Origin: VGCC01 sp044375955
GTDB lineage: Bacteria > Actinomycetota > Actinomycetes > S36-B12
NCBI GenBank assembly: GCA_044375955.1
Contig: JBILLS010000012.1
Span: 1-46,774, forward strand
Length of the DNA: 46,774 nucleotides
Direction of reading: 5' to 3'
Shown one piece after another: positions 13,935 to 23,387 of the stretch. The position numbers were made by a program, and so were the translations under genes. The notes beneath the pieces were generated by a model. That model saw only the letters and a program-made list of their open reading frames with translations. It was not told the DNA's origin and ran no database searches. Each line of letters opens with the position of its first letter. Position 1 is the first letter of the stretch.

Positions 13935-15268
13935 TGACCGCGGACACCCTCTGGGATGAGCTGCAGTCCCGTTGGCCCGAGTCGCAACTCGAGCCCTCCC
14001 TCTCGCGCATCGCCTCCGTCGTCGAGTTGATGGGGGATCCACATCGTGTTGTACCGGTGATCCAGGTCGCGGGAACCAACGGCAAGAGTTCTACCGCACG
14101 GATGACCGAGTCGATCCTGCGCGCCTACGGTGTGCGCACCGGCTTGTTCACGTCACCGCATCTGGTCCGGGTCGCCGAGCGCATCTGTCTCGACGGAGTG
14201 CCCGTCAGCGACGAACGATTGTTGGCCGCCTGGCACGAGGCGGAGCCCTATATCCGTGTGGTGGACGCACAATCGCAGGCCGATGGTGGTCCCCGCCTGT
14301 CCTTCTTCGAGGTGCTCACCGCGCTCGCCTTCGCGATCTTCGCCGACGCCCCGGTCGACGTGGCTGTCATCGAGGTGGGCATGGGTGGAACGTGGGATGC
14401 CACCAACGTCGTCGACGCCCAGGTGTGCATCGTCACTCCCATCGGCCTCGATCACATGGAGTACCTCGGTGACACGATCGCGGCGATCGCCGGAGAGAAA
14501 GCCGGGATCATCACCGCAGACACGGAGGTCGTCCTGGCCGAGCAATCCCGGGAGGCCGCCGACGTGTTGCAGGCGCGCTGCGCGGGTTTCGGGATCAGCC
14601 CACAATGCGAGGGCATCGAGTTCGCGGTCACGGATCGGGTGGTGGCCGTCGGGGGGCAGATGATCGGCGTACGTGGAACGCGCGGCGTATATCCGGAGCT
14701 GTTCCTTCCGCTCCTGGGCGACCACCAGTCCCACAACGCCGCGTGCGCGATCGCTGGAGTGGAGTCCTTCCTTCATCAGGCCCTCGACGTGGACCTCGTT
14801 CGCGAGGGTCTGGCACAGGTTCTGATCCCGGGACGTCTGCAGATGGTGCGCCAGGGGCCCGCGGTCATCATCGATGCTGCGCACAATCCGCACGGCGCGG
14901 CCGCATTGGCGACTGCTCTGCAGCAGTACTACTCCTTCGACTCGGTCATCGGTGTTGTGGGAATGCTCCAGGGCAAGGACGCCCTCGGGTTCCTCGAGAT
15001 CCTGATGCCGGTCGTCGATGAACTCGTCATCACCGCGCCGCAGTCCCCCCGGGCCCTCTCGGCGGCCGACCTTGCCGCCGTCGCGGAGTCGGTGTCAGGT
15101 GTGCTCCCGATCAGCGTGGTGGCGTCCGTTCCCGATGCGATCGATACCGCGATCGGGATCGCGGAGTCTCGCCCGGGAGTGTCCGCCGTCGTCATCGCCG
15201 GCTCGGTCGTGCTCGCCGGCGATGCCATGCGCGTCCTGGACGCCGCACCGTGGAAGGGCGAATCATGA
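13931..15268 (+). CDS. folC: Bifunctional dihydrofolate synthase/folylpolyglutamate synthase
   Basis: FolC adds glutamate to dihydropteroate and then extends the glutamate tail of folates. The Mur-ligase ATP loop is VAGTNGKSST (near residue 47). The following TGLFTSPHLVRVAERI segment and the central GMGGTWDATN and IGLDHMEYLG motifs are FolC hallmarks. DAAHNPHG marks the C-terminal domain. The protein is 445 residues from ATG 13931, or 444 from GTG 13934, which fits the leaderless promoter better. Its end overlaps the DUF4233 gene as ATGA. Confidence 0.93.
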   Translation: MVTADTLWDELQSRWPESQLEPSLSRIASVVELMGDPHRVVPVIQVAGTNGKSSTARMTESILRAYGVRTGLFTSPHLVRVAERICLDGVPVSDERLLAAWHEAEPYIRVVDAQSQADGGPRLSFFEVLTALAFAIFADAPVDVAVIEVGMGGTWDATNVVDAQVCIVTPIGLDHMEYLGDTIAAIAGEKAGIITADTEVVLAEQSREAADVLQARCAGFGISPQCEGIEFAVTDRVVAVGGQMIGVRGTRGVYPELFLPLLGDHQSHNAACAIAGVESFLHQALDVDLVREGLAQVLIPGRLQMVRQGPAVIIDAAHNPHGAAALATALQQYYSFDSVIGVVGMLQGKDALGFLEILMPVVDELVITAPQSPRALSAADLAAVAESVSGVLPISVVASVPDAIDTAIGIAESRPGVSAVVIAGSVVLAGDAMRVLDAAPWKGES

Positions 15269-15588
15269 GGGTGCTCGGCTCGTCGGTGCTGGCCTTCGAA
15301 GCGATCGTCGTCCTGCTGGCGATGCCGCTGCTCGCCGTGAATGGGTACGTCGATTCCATGGGGGTCGCCTTCGCCATCGGAGGGGTCATCGCGGTGGGGC
15401 TCATCCTCGCGATCGCAGTGATCACGCGGCCCATCGGAGTGTGGTGGGGCTGGATCATGCAGGGGGTGGTCATCGCCCTGGGCTTCTGGATCCCCACGAT
15501 GTGGATCCTCGGTGCCATTTTCGCGATCCTGTGGTTCGTGGCCGTGCGCGTCGGTGGTCGCATCGATCGCTCACGTGCTGGTCAGTAG
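15265..15588 (+). CDS. DUF4233 family membrane protein
   Basis: The 107-residue protein has about four hydrophobic helices, including AFEAIVVLLAMPLLAV near the start and WGWIMQGVVIALGFW in the middle. This small family of unknown function is typically placed right after folC in actinobacteria; the family call rests on that position and the hydrophobic pattern. The ATG at 15265 overlaps the folC stop as ATGA. ndk follows 36 nt later. Confidence 0.8.
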   Translation: MRVLGSSVLAFEAIVVLLAMPLLAVNGYVDSMGVAFAIGGVIAVGLILAIAVITRPIGVWWGWIMQGVVIALGFWIPTMWILGAIFAILWFVAVRVGGRIDRSRAGQ

Positions 15589-15624
15589 GCTGCTGAAATC
15601 GTCAAGAGAGTGGGTGGAGTGAAC

Positions 15625-16035
15625 GTGTCCGAGCGAACCCTGGTCCTGATCAAGCCCGATGGTGTGGCGCGCGGTCTCGTCGGTGAGGTCCTCGGACGCA
15701 TCGAGCGCAAGGGTTTCCGCATCGTCGCCCTGGAAATGCGCACTCTCACTCGCGCGATCGCGGAGTCGCACTACGGCGAGCACGCGGGCAAGCCCTTCTT
15801 CGAGTCCCTCGTCGCGTTCATCACGGGCGGACCGTTGGTAGCCGCCGTCATCGAGGGCCCCGACGCCATTACGGCGTGGCGGACCATGATGGGTGCCACC
15901 AACCCGGTCAATGCCGCACCGGGGACGATCCGCGGTGACCTCGCGACGGAGACGCAGAACAACGTCACGCACGGCTCGGATTCCCCGGAGTCTGCAGCGC
16001 GCGAGATCGCGCTCTTCTTCCCAGGTCTCGGGTGA
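15625..16035 (+). CDS. ndk: Nucleoside diphosphate kinase
   Basis: Ndk moves phosphate from ATP to other NDPs through a phosphohistidine. The active-site histidine is H116 in NNVTHGSDS, and the N-terminal TLVLIKPDGVARGLVGE is the standard start of the fold. GTG at 15625 gives 136 residues, the usual length, with GGTGGAG 5 nt upstream. An earlier in-frame GTG at 15610 would swallow the ribosome site. The end overlaps the next gene as GTGA. Confidence 0.95.
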   Translation: MSERTLVLIKPDGVARGLVGEVLGRIERKGFRIVALEMRTLTRAIAESHYGEHAGKPFFESLVAFITGGPLVAAVIEGPDAITAWRTMMGATNPVNAAPGTIRGDLATETQNNVTHGSDSPESAAREIALFFPGLG

Positions 16036-17300
16036 GGGTCCGCACACTCACCGCTCTCGCGGCCGGCACCGTTGTTGCCATCGCTGCACGTCGACCCTCA
16101 CTCGTCCCATGGCCGGCTCCGGTGCGCATCGCCCTGCCCACGGCGCTCGCGGGCGCCTCGGCGACCGCGGTCACCGTTGCTCCCGTCGCCCCCCGACTTC
16201 TCCGCCCCCGCCGCCTGGCCCTCCTCGCGGGTGCGGGTGCCGGTCTGTGGTGGGGCGGACGCGTCGCCCGCCAACGTCTCCTGGATCGGCTGACCCGGTC
16301 GAGTCGTGAGCTCGACGCAGCATTCGCCACGCCGCCGGCGACCCCGCGGGTCAGTGGCTCCTCGGCGTCCTCCATCCCGCTCACCACCCTGGGCCGGGAG
16401 GGCGCGCGCTTCGTCCATACCCGAGCGCATGACGAGGCCATCCGCATCTTCGTGGGCGCGGACTCCGCCGCAACACCCGAGGAGAGGGTGGAACTCGCCC
16501 TGCAGGAGGTCGAGCGCACCGGTGCATTCGAACGCGGCACGCTTATCGTGCAGGCACCTGCAGGAACGGGCTACGCCAATCCCACACCGATGGATGTCGT
16601 GGAGTTGCGCACCGGAGGGGACTGCGCATCGATCGTCGTCGGCTACGGACTCCTGCCGAGTTTCCTGTCCCTCGGTTCCGTCGACATCGCCGCGCGCACT
16701 CAGCGCTACCTCCTCGAACGACTCGTCGCCCTCGGCGCACATCCGCGTGTCCTGCTCTACGGCGAGAGCCTCGGGGCGCTCGTTCAGCAGATGGCACTAC
16801 CCGCGGGTAGTGCGGATCTCGATCGATTCGGCGTGCACGCGGCACTCTGGGTGGGTACGCCCGGCGGCGTGCGCGGGGATGAATTCCGATCCCGGTGCAC
16901 GTCATACATATGCGTCGACAGTCCACGCGATATCCCGAATCCCGTTCCCCGGGAACGGGTGTGGTTCCTCGAGCACCATGGCGACCCCGTCGTGCGCTTC
17001 CGTCGTGAGTTGATCACGCAGCGACCCGAATGGTTGGTGGGCCCGCGCGGTCGCAACGTGCCGGAAGGTATGCGCTGGTCGCCGGGTATCACGTGGGCAC
17101 AGGTCCTCGTCGACACCCTGTTCGCCACGGACGTCACCCCGGGCGAATTCGAGAGCCTCGGGCACGACTACCGAGCAGATCTCGGGGCCGTCGTGACCGC
17201 CGCATACGGGCTCTCGGAGGACTCACCGTCCCCCGAGGAACTCGAGGCGACCCTGCGTGAGCGTGAACGGAGCCGGGCACGGCTGATCGGGGAGATCTAA
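16032..17300 (+). CDS. Membrane-anchored alpha/beta hydrolase (Abhydrolase_9-like)
   Basis: This 422-residue protein has an N-terminal membrane region to about residue 80 (three hydrophobic stretches rich in Ala, Leu and Val), then a soluble alpha/beta hydrolase domain. The nucleophile elbow is GESLG with S246. The family matched by eye is the uncharacterised two-part hydrolase family with an N-terminal membrane domain found in actinobacteria and some proteobacteria. The substrate is unknown; esters or lipids near the membrane are plausible. The GTG start overlaps the ndk stop. Lying between ndk and mreB, it could share regulation with growth and envelope genes, but mreB has its own -10 element. 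Confidence 0.75.
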   Translation: MRVRTLTALAAGTVVAIAARRPSLVPWPAPVRIALPTALAGASATAVTVAPVAPRLLRPRRLALLAGAGAGLWWGGRVARQRLLDRLTRSSRELDAAFATPPATPRVSGSSASSIPLTTLGREGARFVHTRAHDEAIRIFVGADSAATPEERVELALQEVERTGAFERGTLIVQAPAGTGYANPTPMDVVELRTGGDCASIVVGYGLLPSFLSLGSVDIAARTQRYLLERLVALGAHPRVLLYGESLGALVQQMALPAGSADLDRFGVHAALWVGTPGGVRGDEFRSRCTSYICVDSPRDIPNPVPRERVWFLEHHGDPVVRFRRELITQRPEWLVGPRGRNVPEGMRWSPGITWAQVLVDTLFATDVTPGEFESLGHDYRADLGAVVTAAYGLSEDSPSPEELEATLRERERSRARLIGEI

Positions 17301-17309
17301 CGGGCCGTT

Positions 17310-17340
17310 TACACTAGGGGTCCAGCATCGATGCGGACCC
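17310..17340 (+). promoter_or_regulatory. mreB promoter with palindrome over the predicted start site
   Basis: A -10 element TACACT (17310-17315) predicts a transcription start near 17322. Overlapping it is an inverted repeat: GGGTCC (17318-17323), one unpaired A, the perfect palindrome GCATCGATGC (17325-17334), then GGACCC (17335-17340). It could be a DNA operator at +1 or, if transcribed, a leader hairpin. The mreB ribosome site GGAAAGG (17351-17357) lies downstream. No clear -35 was seen. Confidence 0.45.
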
Positions 17341-17364
17341 GTATCCCTGTGGAAAGGCGTTTCG

Positions 17365-18399
17365 ATGGCCTCTGCCCCTTCCTCGTTCGTCGGCCGCGAC
17401 ATGGCCGTCGACCTCGGCACAGCCAACACGCTCGTCTACGTGCGTGGCACGGGAATCGTGCTCAACGAACCATCCGTGGTGGCCATCAACAGCACCACGG
17501 GTGGAATCCTCGCCGTCGGGTCCGAGGCCAAGCGCATGATCGGTCGTACCCCGGGGAACATCGTGGCGATCCGCCCGCTCAAGGACGGCGTCATCGCGGA
17601 CTTCGACACAACGGAACGCATGCTCCGGTACTTCATTCAGAAGGTGCATCGCCGGCGTCACCTCGCGAAGCCCCGGCTCATCATCTGCGTTCCATCGGGG
17701 ATCACCGGTGTCGAGCAGCGTGCTGTGAAGGATGCCGGGTACGCGGCCGGTGCGCGCAAGGTGTTCATCATCGAGGAACCGATGGCCGCGGCCATCGGGG
17801 CGAACCTTCCCGTGCATGAGCCCACAGGGAACATGGTCGTGGACATCGGTGGTGGAACATCGGAAGTCGCGGTGATCTCGCTCGGTGGCATCGTGGTGAG
17901 TCTGTCGGTGCGCGTCGGTGGGGATGAGTTGGACAACTCGATCATCCAGTACATCAAGAAGGAGTACTCGTTGCTCCTCGGTGAGCGCACGGCAGAGGAG
18001 ATCAAGGTTGCGATCGGATCCGCTTTCCCCATGCCCGATGAACCCCATGCGGAGATACGTGGTCGAGATCTCGTCACCGGACTTCCGCGCACCGTGGTCG
18101 TGAGCGCGGAGGAGATCCGTCGCGCCATGGATGAGCCCGTCGCCGCCATCGTCGACGCGGTGAAGGCCGCACTCGATCGCACGCCCCCCGAGCTCTCGGG
18201 CGACATCATGGATCGCGGCATCGTCTTGACCGGCGGGGGTGCACTGCTGCGCGGTTTCGATGAGCGTCTGCGTCACGAGACCGGTATGCCGATCTTCGTC
18301 GCGGACAATCCGCTCGACTGCGTCGCCCTCGGTTCCGGCAAGTGTGTCGAGGAGTTCGACGCTCTGCAGCAGGTTCTCGTCTCGGAACCGCGACGCTGA
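17365..18399 (+). CDS. mreB: Rod-shape determining protein MreB
   Basis: This bacterial actin forms membrane-bound filaments that guide side-wall peptidoglycan synthesis. At 344 residues it is the standard length. The phosphate-1 motif VDLGTANTLVYV, the phosphate-2 motif MVVDIGGGTSEVAVISLGG and the adenosine motif GIVLTGGGALLRGFDERL are intact. The ATG is preceded by GGAAAGG at 7 nt. It heads the elongasome operon with mreC, mreD, the PBP2 gene and rodA. Many actinobacteria lack MreB and grow at the poles, so its presence suggests lateral growth or a developmental role. Confidence 0.97.
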   Translation: MASAPSSFVGRDMAVDLGTANTLVYVRGTGIVLNEPSVVAINSTTGGILAVGSEAKRMIGRTPGNIVAIRPLKDGVIADFDTTERMLRYFIQKVHRRRHLAKPRLIICVPSGITGVEQRAVKDAGYAAGARKVFIIEEPMAAAIGANLPVHEPTGNMVVDIGGGTSEVAVISLGGIVVSLSVRVGGDELDNSIIQYIKKEYSLLLGERTAEEIKVAIGSAFPMPDEPHAEIRGRDLVTGLPRTVVVSAEEIRRAMDEPVAAIVDAVKAALDRTPPELSGDIMDRGIVLTGGGALLRGFDERLRHETGMPIFVADNPLDCVALGSGKCVEEFDALQQVLVSEPRR

Positions 18400-18430
18400 T
18401 CATTCGCTCGGTATCGGGCAGACTGCACCC

Positions 18431-19399
18431 ATGCTGTCTCGGCGCCTGAGGATCGCCTTATCGATCCTGGTGGTCGCATCCTTGACCTTCATCATCCTGG
18501 ATCTGCGCGGGGGCGAGGGCCCGTTGTCGAGTGCACGTGCCGCACTTGCATCCATCATGGGTGGTGTCCAAGCCGGCGCGGCGTTCGTCTTCACCCCCGT
18601 GACCTCCTTCAATTCCTGGTGGGGAACGTTGACATCCCAGTCGCAGCAGATCCGCGACCTCACGGCGGCGAATGAGAACCTCCAACTCCAACTGCGCATC
18701 GCGGAAAATGAGCGTGCGCGCGTCGAGGAGATGAATGCCCTTCTCAACGTCTCTGCCGTGGGTAGCTACGAGATCGTGCCGGCCGAGGTGATCGCCGTGG
18801 GTCCGGCCCAGGACTTCTCCTGGACGGTCACGATCGATGCGGGACGCGATGACGGTCTGGAACCCGAGATGACCGTCATCAACGGGCAGGGTCTGGTCGG
18901 ACGAGTGTTGAAGGTCTTCGCGACGACATCGACCGTGGTTCTCGTCGTCGATGCGTCCTCGGCCGTGGGTGGTCGCATCGCCACCACCGAGGAGATCGGC
19001 ATCGTGTCGGGGACCGGTCGACAGGATTCCCTCGAGTTCCAGCTCCTCGATCCCCTGGCGGAGGTCCGTGCCGGTGACGCACTGGTCACGTTCGGGTCGA
19101 AGGGTGGGCGGCCGTACGCGCCGGGTTTGCCCATCGGCGAGGTGATCGACGTCAGCGGGACGGCAGGGCAACTCACTCGGGTGGCCACCGTGCGTCCCTT
19201 CGCGAACATGTCGGCGTTGAGCATCGTGGGTGTCGTCGTGGAACCCCCGCGCACGGATCCCCGTGACGCATTGGTCGCCGACCCCCGCGACGTCGAGCAA
19301 CCGGCACCCACTCCGACGCCCGCCCCCGAGCAGGCGCCCAGCACCGAGATCGAGATCGAGCAACCGGCCACACCGGCGCCCGAGGCGGTGCTCGAGTGA
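18431..19399 (+). CDS. mreC: Rod-shape determining protein MreC
   Basis: This bitopic scaffold of the elongasome links MreB to PBP2. It has an N-terminal membrane helix (about residues 8-25), a coiled coil (about 70-110, ENLQLQLRIAENERARVEEMN) and two beta-barrel domains. The last 50 residues are a Pro/Glu/Thr-rich tail without fold. From ATG 18431 it is 322 residues. A weak -10-like CAGACT ends 6 nt before this ATG, so an internal leaderless start is possible. Its stop overlaps mreD as GTGA. Confidence 0.9.
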   Translation: MLSRRLRIALSILVVASLTFIILDLRGGEGPLSSARAALASIMGGVQAGAAFVFTPVTSFNSWWGTLTSQSQQIRDLTAANENLQLQLRIAENERARVEEMNALLNVSAVGSYEIVPAEVIAVGPAQDFSWTVTIDAGRDDGLEPEMTVINGQGLVGRVLKVFATTSTVVLVVDASSAVGGRIATTEEIGIVSGTGRQDSLEFQLLDPLAEVRAGDALVTFGSKGGRPYAPGLPIGEVIDVSGTAGQLTRVATVRPFANMSALSIVGVVVEPPRTDPRDALVADPRDVEQPAPTPTPAPEQAPSTEIEIEQPATPAPEAVLE

Positions 19400-19941
19400 T
19401 CTGGAGACAGGGGCTCCTGATCGCGTCGGTCATCTTCGTTGCCGACGTCCTTCAGTCCACGCTGCTCAGTCGCCTCGGGATCCCAGGTGCCACCCCGGAT
19501 CTCCTGGTCGTGTCCGTCGTCGCACTCGCCCTGGCACTCGGGCCGACCCAGGGGGCGGTGGCGGGATTCTTCGCCGGCGCACTGGTGGACATCTCGCCAC
19601 CCTCGGACACGCCACTCGGGGTCAACTCGATCGTCTATCTGGTCGTCGGTTTCGCCACGGGCTTCGTCATCGACCCCCGGGATCGGACCGTGTGGCTATC
19701 GATGGGTTTGGTGGGTCTGAGTACCTCCGGAGCCGTCCTCGCGACCGCGGCGATCGATGCACTCCTGGGCAGTCCCCGCGTGATCTGGTCCGAGGTTCCC
19801 GGCGTGGTCGTGGCCTCGGCCCTCTACGGGGTGCTCCTCGCGCCCCTCGTCGTTCCCGGGGTCGCCTGGCTCGCGTCGCGGGTGGCACCGGTGGCTCCCG
19901 CTGAGGTGCGGCTGCCCCCGCGGATCACCGATATGTCCTAA
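19396..19941 (+). CDS. mreD: Rod-shape determining protein MreD
   Basis: The 181-residue protein is nearly all hydrophobic, with about five membrane helices, and matches MreD in size, position and the DVLQSTLLSRL and GFFAGALVDI-type segments. It is a membrane partner of MreC in the elongasome. The GTG start at 19396 overlaps the mreC stop. The PBP2 gene follows after 96 nt. Confidence 0.88.
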   Translation: MIWRQGLLIASVIFVADVLQSTLLSRLGIPGATPDLLVVSVVALALALGPTQGAVAGFFAGALVDISPPSDTPLGVNSIVYLVVGFATGFVIDPRDRTVWLSMGLVGLSTSGAVLATAAIDALLGSPRVIWSEVPGVVVASALYGVLLAPLVVPGVAWLASRVAPVAPAEVRLPPRITDMS

Positions 19942-20037
19942 ACGCCCCTTTGGTCACGGGGGAACGCCTCGGGGACCGCGCCCGTCCCAGAAGGGGACCC
20001 GGGCATGGGGGATCATGCTGGCGAGGAAGGGAGGGGT

Positions 20038-22176
20038 ATGCGGGATCGCTCTAATCTCCGGCTCCTCATCCTCATGGTCCTCGTGTCCTCGCTGGTCGTG
20101 ACGCTCTTCGGACGTCTCTTCTACCTGCAGGTCATGACCGGGGAGTCCTACCGGGTGGCCGCCGCGAACAACACGGTGCGCGAGGTGGTGGAACCGGCCG
20201 TGCGCGGACTCATCCTGGACCAGGTGGGTCGACCCCTGGTGTCGAACCGAACCTCGCTGGTGGTCACCGTGGACCGGCTCGCCCTGCAGCGGCAGGAGGA
20301 TGGCGGCGAGGGCGTGATTCGTCGGCTGTCCCGCATCCTCGACATCCCCGCCGACAAGATCTCCGATCGGCTCAAGACCTGTGGCTCGGAAGGTGCGAAG
20401 CCACCGCCGGTGTGCTGGAACGGTTCGCCCTATCAACCGATCCCGATCGCGCGTGACGTCGATGCGCAGGTCGCCCTGTCCATCATGGAACGCCGCAGCG
20501 ACTTCGCCGGTACCAATGCACGTCTCGAGGCGATCCGCGAGTACCCGGCACCCTTCGACGTCAACGCCGCACACATCCTCGGATACCTCGGCCCGGTGAC
20601 GGAGGAGCAACTCGAAGAGCAAGGCGACACCACGGCCTGGGATCGGCTCCGACGCACCGACACGGTGGGGCGTTCCGGACTCGAGTCCTACTACGACGAG
20701 GAACTCCGCGGTAAGCCAGCGGTCACCACACTGGCAGTCGACACTGCCGGGCGGGTCACCGGAACCATCGATCAGCGCCCGGCATCGCCGGGGAGTTACC
20801 TGGTCTCGAGTATCGATGCCCGGCTCCAGGCGGTGGTCGAGAAGGAATTGGTCGCGGCCGTGCAACGTGCCCAGGCGCAGGGCTACCCGGGTGATTCCGG
20901 TGCGGCGGTCGTCGTCGACGTCCGTAGTGGGCGCATCCTCGCGATGGCGAGTTACCCAACATACGACCCCGCCATCTGGGTGGGTGGCGTCACGCAGCGG
21001 CAATACGACCGGTTGATCGCCAGCGATTCGCTGGCCTCGAATGCGACGCAGGGTCTCTTCGCGCCGGGTTCCACCTACAAGGTGATCAGCACCGTCGCTG
21101 CGGGCAAGGAGGGGTTCAGTCTCTATGGGGACTACAACTGTCCGCGCAAGCTCAAGCTCGGAACGCAAACGTTCCGCAACTACGAGTCCGCGGGCTATGG
21201 GCGTATTCCGCTGCGTCGGGCCATCGAGGTTTCGTGCAACACGGTGTTCTACGGGATCGCGGACCAGATGTGGGAACGTGCGGGAGGGGACAAGGCCACC
21301 GTTGCCTCGCCCGATCCGATCGCCGAAGCCGCGCGGATGTTCGGTCTGGGGGAGCCGACGGGCATCGATCTGCCAGAGGAGTCGGCCGGTCGCGTGGCCG
21401 GTCGCGAATTCAAGGTCGCCAACTGGGAGGCGAAAAAGGAGACGTGGTGCCGGAATGCCGTCGAGGGCTATCCCGAGACCCGCAAGCGTGACCCGCAGTT
21501 GGCCGACTACTTCACCGCCCTCGACAAGGAGAACTGTGCGGACGGGTTCCGCTGGCGCGAGGGTGATGCCCTGAACGCCGTCATCGGTCAGGGCGATACG
21601 GCAGTGACGCCCCTGCAGATGGCGATGGCGTACGCCGCTATCGCGAACGGAGGCACCGTGTACGAGCCGCGACTGATCAAGGGGGTGGTCTCCGGTGACG
21701 GGCGTGTCATCAAAGAGTTCACCCCCGTCATCAAGTCGACGGTGAAGGCGCCGCGATCGGCCCTGCGTTTCCTGCGCGAGGCACTTCCCGGAGTCACGAC
21801 CGATGGTTCGGCGCGTGTCCCCTTCGCCGGCTTCCCCCTCGACACCATCCCTGTGGCGTCAAAGACGGGTTCGGCGCAGGTGACGGGCAGCAAGGTGTCC
21901 ACCTCGTGGTTCGCGGCCTATGCGCCCGCGGATAAGCCGCGCTACGCAGTGGTCATGATGGTGACCCAGGGTGGAACCGGCTCCAAAACGAGTGGCCCAG
22001 GTGTGCGAGCGATCTTCGAAGCGCTCTTCGGGGTACAGGGTTCCGACGTCGATCCCCGGCGCAGCGTCCTCTACGAAGGTCGCCCGCAGGTTGATCTTCC
22101 GCGGGTACGACCCGATGGCACACCGCTCATCCCACGCGGGGCCGGCACCGGCCTCCCCGATGCGCGGGAGGAGTGA
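20038..22176 (+). CDS. mrdA: Penicillin-binding protein 2, elongation-specific transpeptidase
   Basis: This class B PBP cross-links lateral-wall peptidoglycan. One N-terminal membrane helix (about residues 8-28) is followed by the pedestal and the transpeptidase domain with SxxK (S345-T-Y-K), SxN (S399-C-N401) and KTG (K609). At 712 residues it is of typical size, with a Pro/Arg-rich tail. The ATG at 20038 has a strong GGAAGGGAGGGG just upstream; an in-frame ATG at 20005 would overlap that site. It precedes rodA with coupled translation, as in other mrd operons. Confidence 0.94.
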   Translation: MRDRSNLRLLILMVLVSSLVVTLFGRLFYLQVMTGESYRVAAANNTVREVVEPAVRGLILDQVGRPLVSNRTSLVVTVDRLALQRQEDGGEGVIRRLSRILDIPADKISDRLKTCGSEGAKPPPVCWNGSPYQPIPIARDVDAQVALSIMERRSDFAGTNARLEAIREYPAPFDVNAAHILGYLGPVTEEQLEEQGDTTAWDRLRRTDTVGRSGLESYYDEELRGKPAVTTLAVDTAGRVTGTIDQRPASPGSYLVSSIDARLQAVVEKELVAAVQRAQAQGYPGDSGAAVVVDVRSGRILAMASYPTYDPAIWVGGVTQRQYDRLIASDSLASNATQGLFAPGSTYKVISTVAAGKEGFSLYGDYNCPRKLKLGTQTFRNYESAGYGRIPLRRAIEVSCNTVFYGIADQMWERAGGDKATVASPDPIAEAARMFGLGEPTGIDLPEESAGRVAGREFKVANWEAKKETWCRNAVEGYPETRKRDPQLADYFTALDKENCADGFRWREGDALNAVIGQGDTAVTPLQMAMAYAAIANGGTVYEPRLIKGVVSGDGRVIKEFTPVIKSTVKAPRSALRFLREALPGVTTDGSARVPFAGFPLDTIPVASKTGSAQVTGSKVSTSWFAAYAPADKPRYAVVMMVTQGGTGSKTSGPGVRAIFEALFGVQGSDVDPRRSVLYEGRPQVDLPRVRPDGTPLIPRGAGTGLPDAREE

Positions 22177-22178
22177 GC

Positions 22179-23363
22179 ATGCTGCGTGGCAAGGTGATCG
22201 ACACCAGTGGGACCGTCGCCATCCGGGGACGGGAGCGTTCCTCGGCCTATTGGCGTGACCTGGATTGGATCCTGTTGGTCGCGGTGGTCGCGCTCACGAT
22301 CTTCGGCTCGGTTCTCGTGTGGTCGGCCAGCCGTGCCGACCTCGCATCCGAATCCGATCCCCAGTCCTATCTCAAGAGACACCTGATCAACGTGGGGATC
22401 GCGATGGCCCTGGGGTTCATCGCCTCGCGACTCCAGTATCGCTGGCTGCAGGCCTACACACCCATCCTCTACGGCGCCGCCATCGTGTTGCTCCTCATTC
22501 CCTTCCTGCCGGGGCTGGGCACGACCATCGCTGGCGCGCGGGCATGGATCAACGTCCCCGGCGGCTTCAGTCTTCAGCCATCGGAGATCGCGAAAGTCGC
22601 CGTGATCCTGATGATGGCTGCCCTGTTGGCGGAACGACGCGACAACGAGACCGAGCCCACCTCGCGCGACATCCTTCTGGCGATCGGTGCGGCAGTGCTG
22701 CCCATCGGAATCATCCTGTTGCAGAACGACACAGGCACGGTGCTCATCCTCGGTGCGGTCGCGGTAGCGCTCATCTCTGTCGCGGGAGCGCCCACGCGCT
22801 GGGTGATCGGTCTGCTCGGTACTGCCATCCTGGGAGTGTTGGTTGCGGTGCAGGTCGGTCTCCTGCGCGAGTACCAGATCGAGCGCCTCACGTCGTTCAT
22901 CAATCCCGGTGCCGACGTAGGCGACGCTGCCTACAACGCCAATCAGGCGCGGATCGCGATCGGCGGTGGCGGGCTCTACGGGTACGGACTCTTCGAGGGT
23001 CCCCAGACCCAGGGGAAGTTCGTCCCGGTCAACGAATCCGACTTCATCTTCACCGTCGTCGGCGAGGAGCTCGGTTTCGCGGGATCGGCCCTCCTCCTCC
23101 TTCTCCTTGCGGTGGTGATCTGGCGTGCGGCCATGATCGCGTGGCGCGCAGATGACATGTACGGGCGCCTCGTGGCCTCGGGGGTCGTCGCCTGGTTCGC
23201 GTTCCAGATGTTCGAGAACGTGGGAATGGCACTCGGGATCATGCCGATCACGGGGATTCCGCTGCCGTTCGTCTCCGCAGGTGGGACTTCGATGATGGCC
23301 ACCTACATCGCGGTGGGCCTACTGCAAACCGTGCGTTTGCATCGCGCATCCACGTTGCCGTAG
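22179..23363 (+). CDS. rodA: Peptidoglycan glycosyltransferase RodA
   Basis: This SEDS-family polymerase extends glycan strands from lipid II, working with PBP2. The 394-residue protein has about ten membrane helices. Visible SEDS motifs include RAWINVPGGFSLQPSEIAKV and VNESDFIFTVVGEELGFAG, with the catalytic Asp expected in the latter region, and a C-terminal GIPLPFVSAGGTSM. I chose the ATG at 22179 because GGGAGGAG ends 5 nt upstream; a GTG at 22173 overlaps the PBP2 stop but lies inside that ribosome site. Confidence 0.95.
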   Translation: MLRGKVIDTSGTVAIRGRERSSAYWRDLDWILLVAVVALTIFGSVLVWSASRADLASESDPQSYLKRHLINVGIAMALGFIASRLQYRWLQAYTPILYGAAIVLLLIPFLPGLGTTIAGARAWINVPGGFSLQPSEIAKVAVILMMAALLAERRDNETEPTSRDILLAIGAAVLPIGIILLQNDTGTVLILGAVAVALISVAGAPTRWVIGLLGTAILGVLVAVQVGLLREYQIERLTSFINPGADVGDAAYNANQARIAIGGGGLYGYGLFEGPQTQGKFVPVNESDFIFTVVGEELGFAGSALLLLLLAVVIWRAAMIAWRADDMYGRLVASGVVAWFAFQMFENVGMALGIMPITGIPLPFVSAGGTSMMATYIAVGLLQTVRLHRASTLP

Positions 23364-23372
23364 TCGCGCCGG

Positions 23373-23387
23373 TACCCTGATTCGGTG
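23373..23387 (+). promoter_or_regulatory. Leaderless promoter of the radical SAM gene
   Basis: A -10 element TACCCT (23373-23378) is followed by 6 nt and the GTG start at 23385. No ribosome site is present, so a leaderless mRNA is predicted. Confidence 0.45.
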
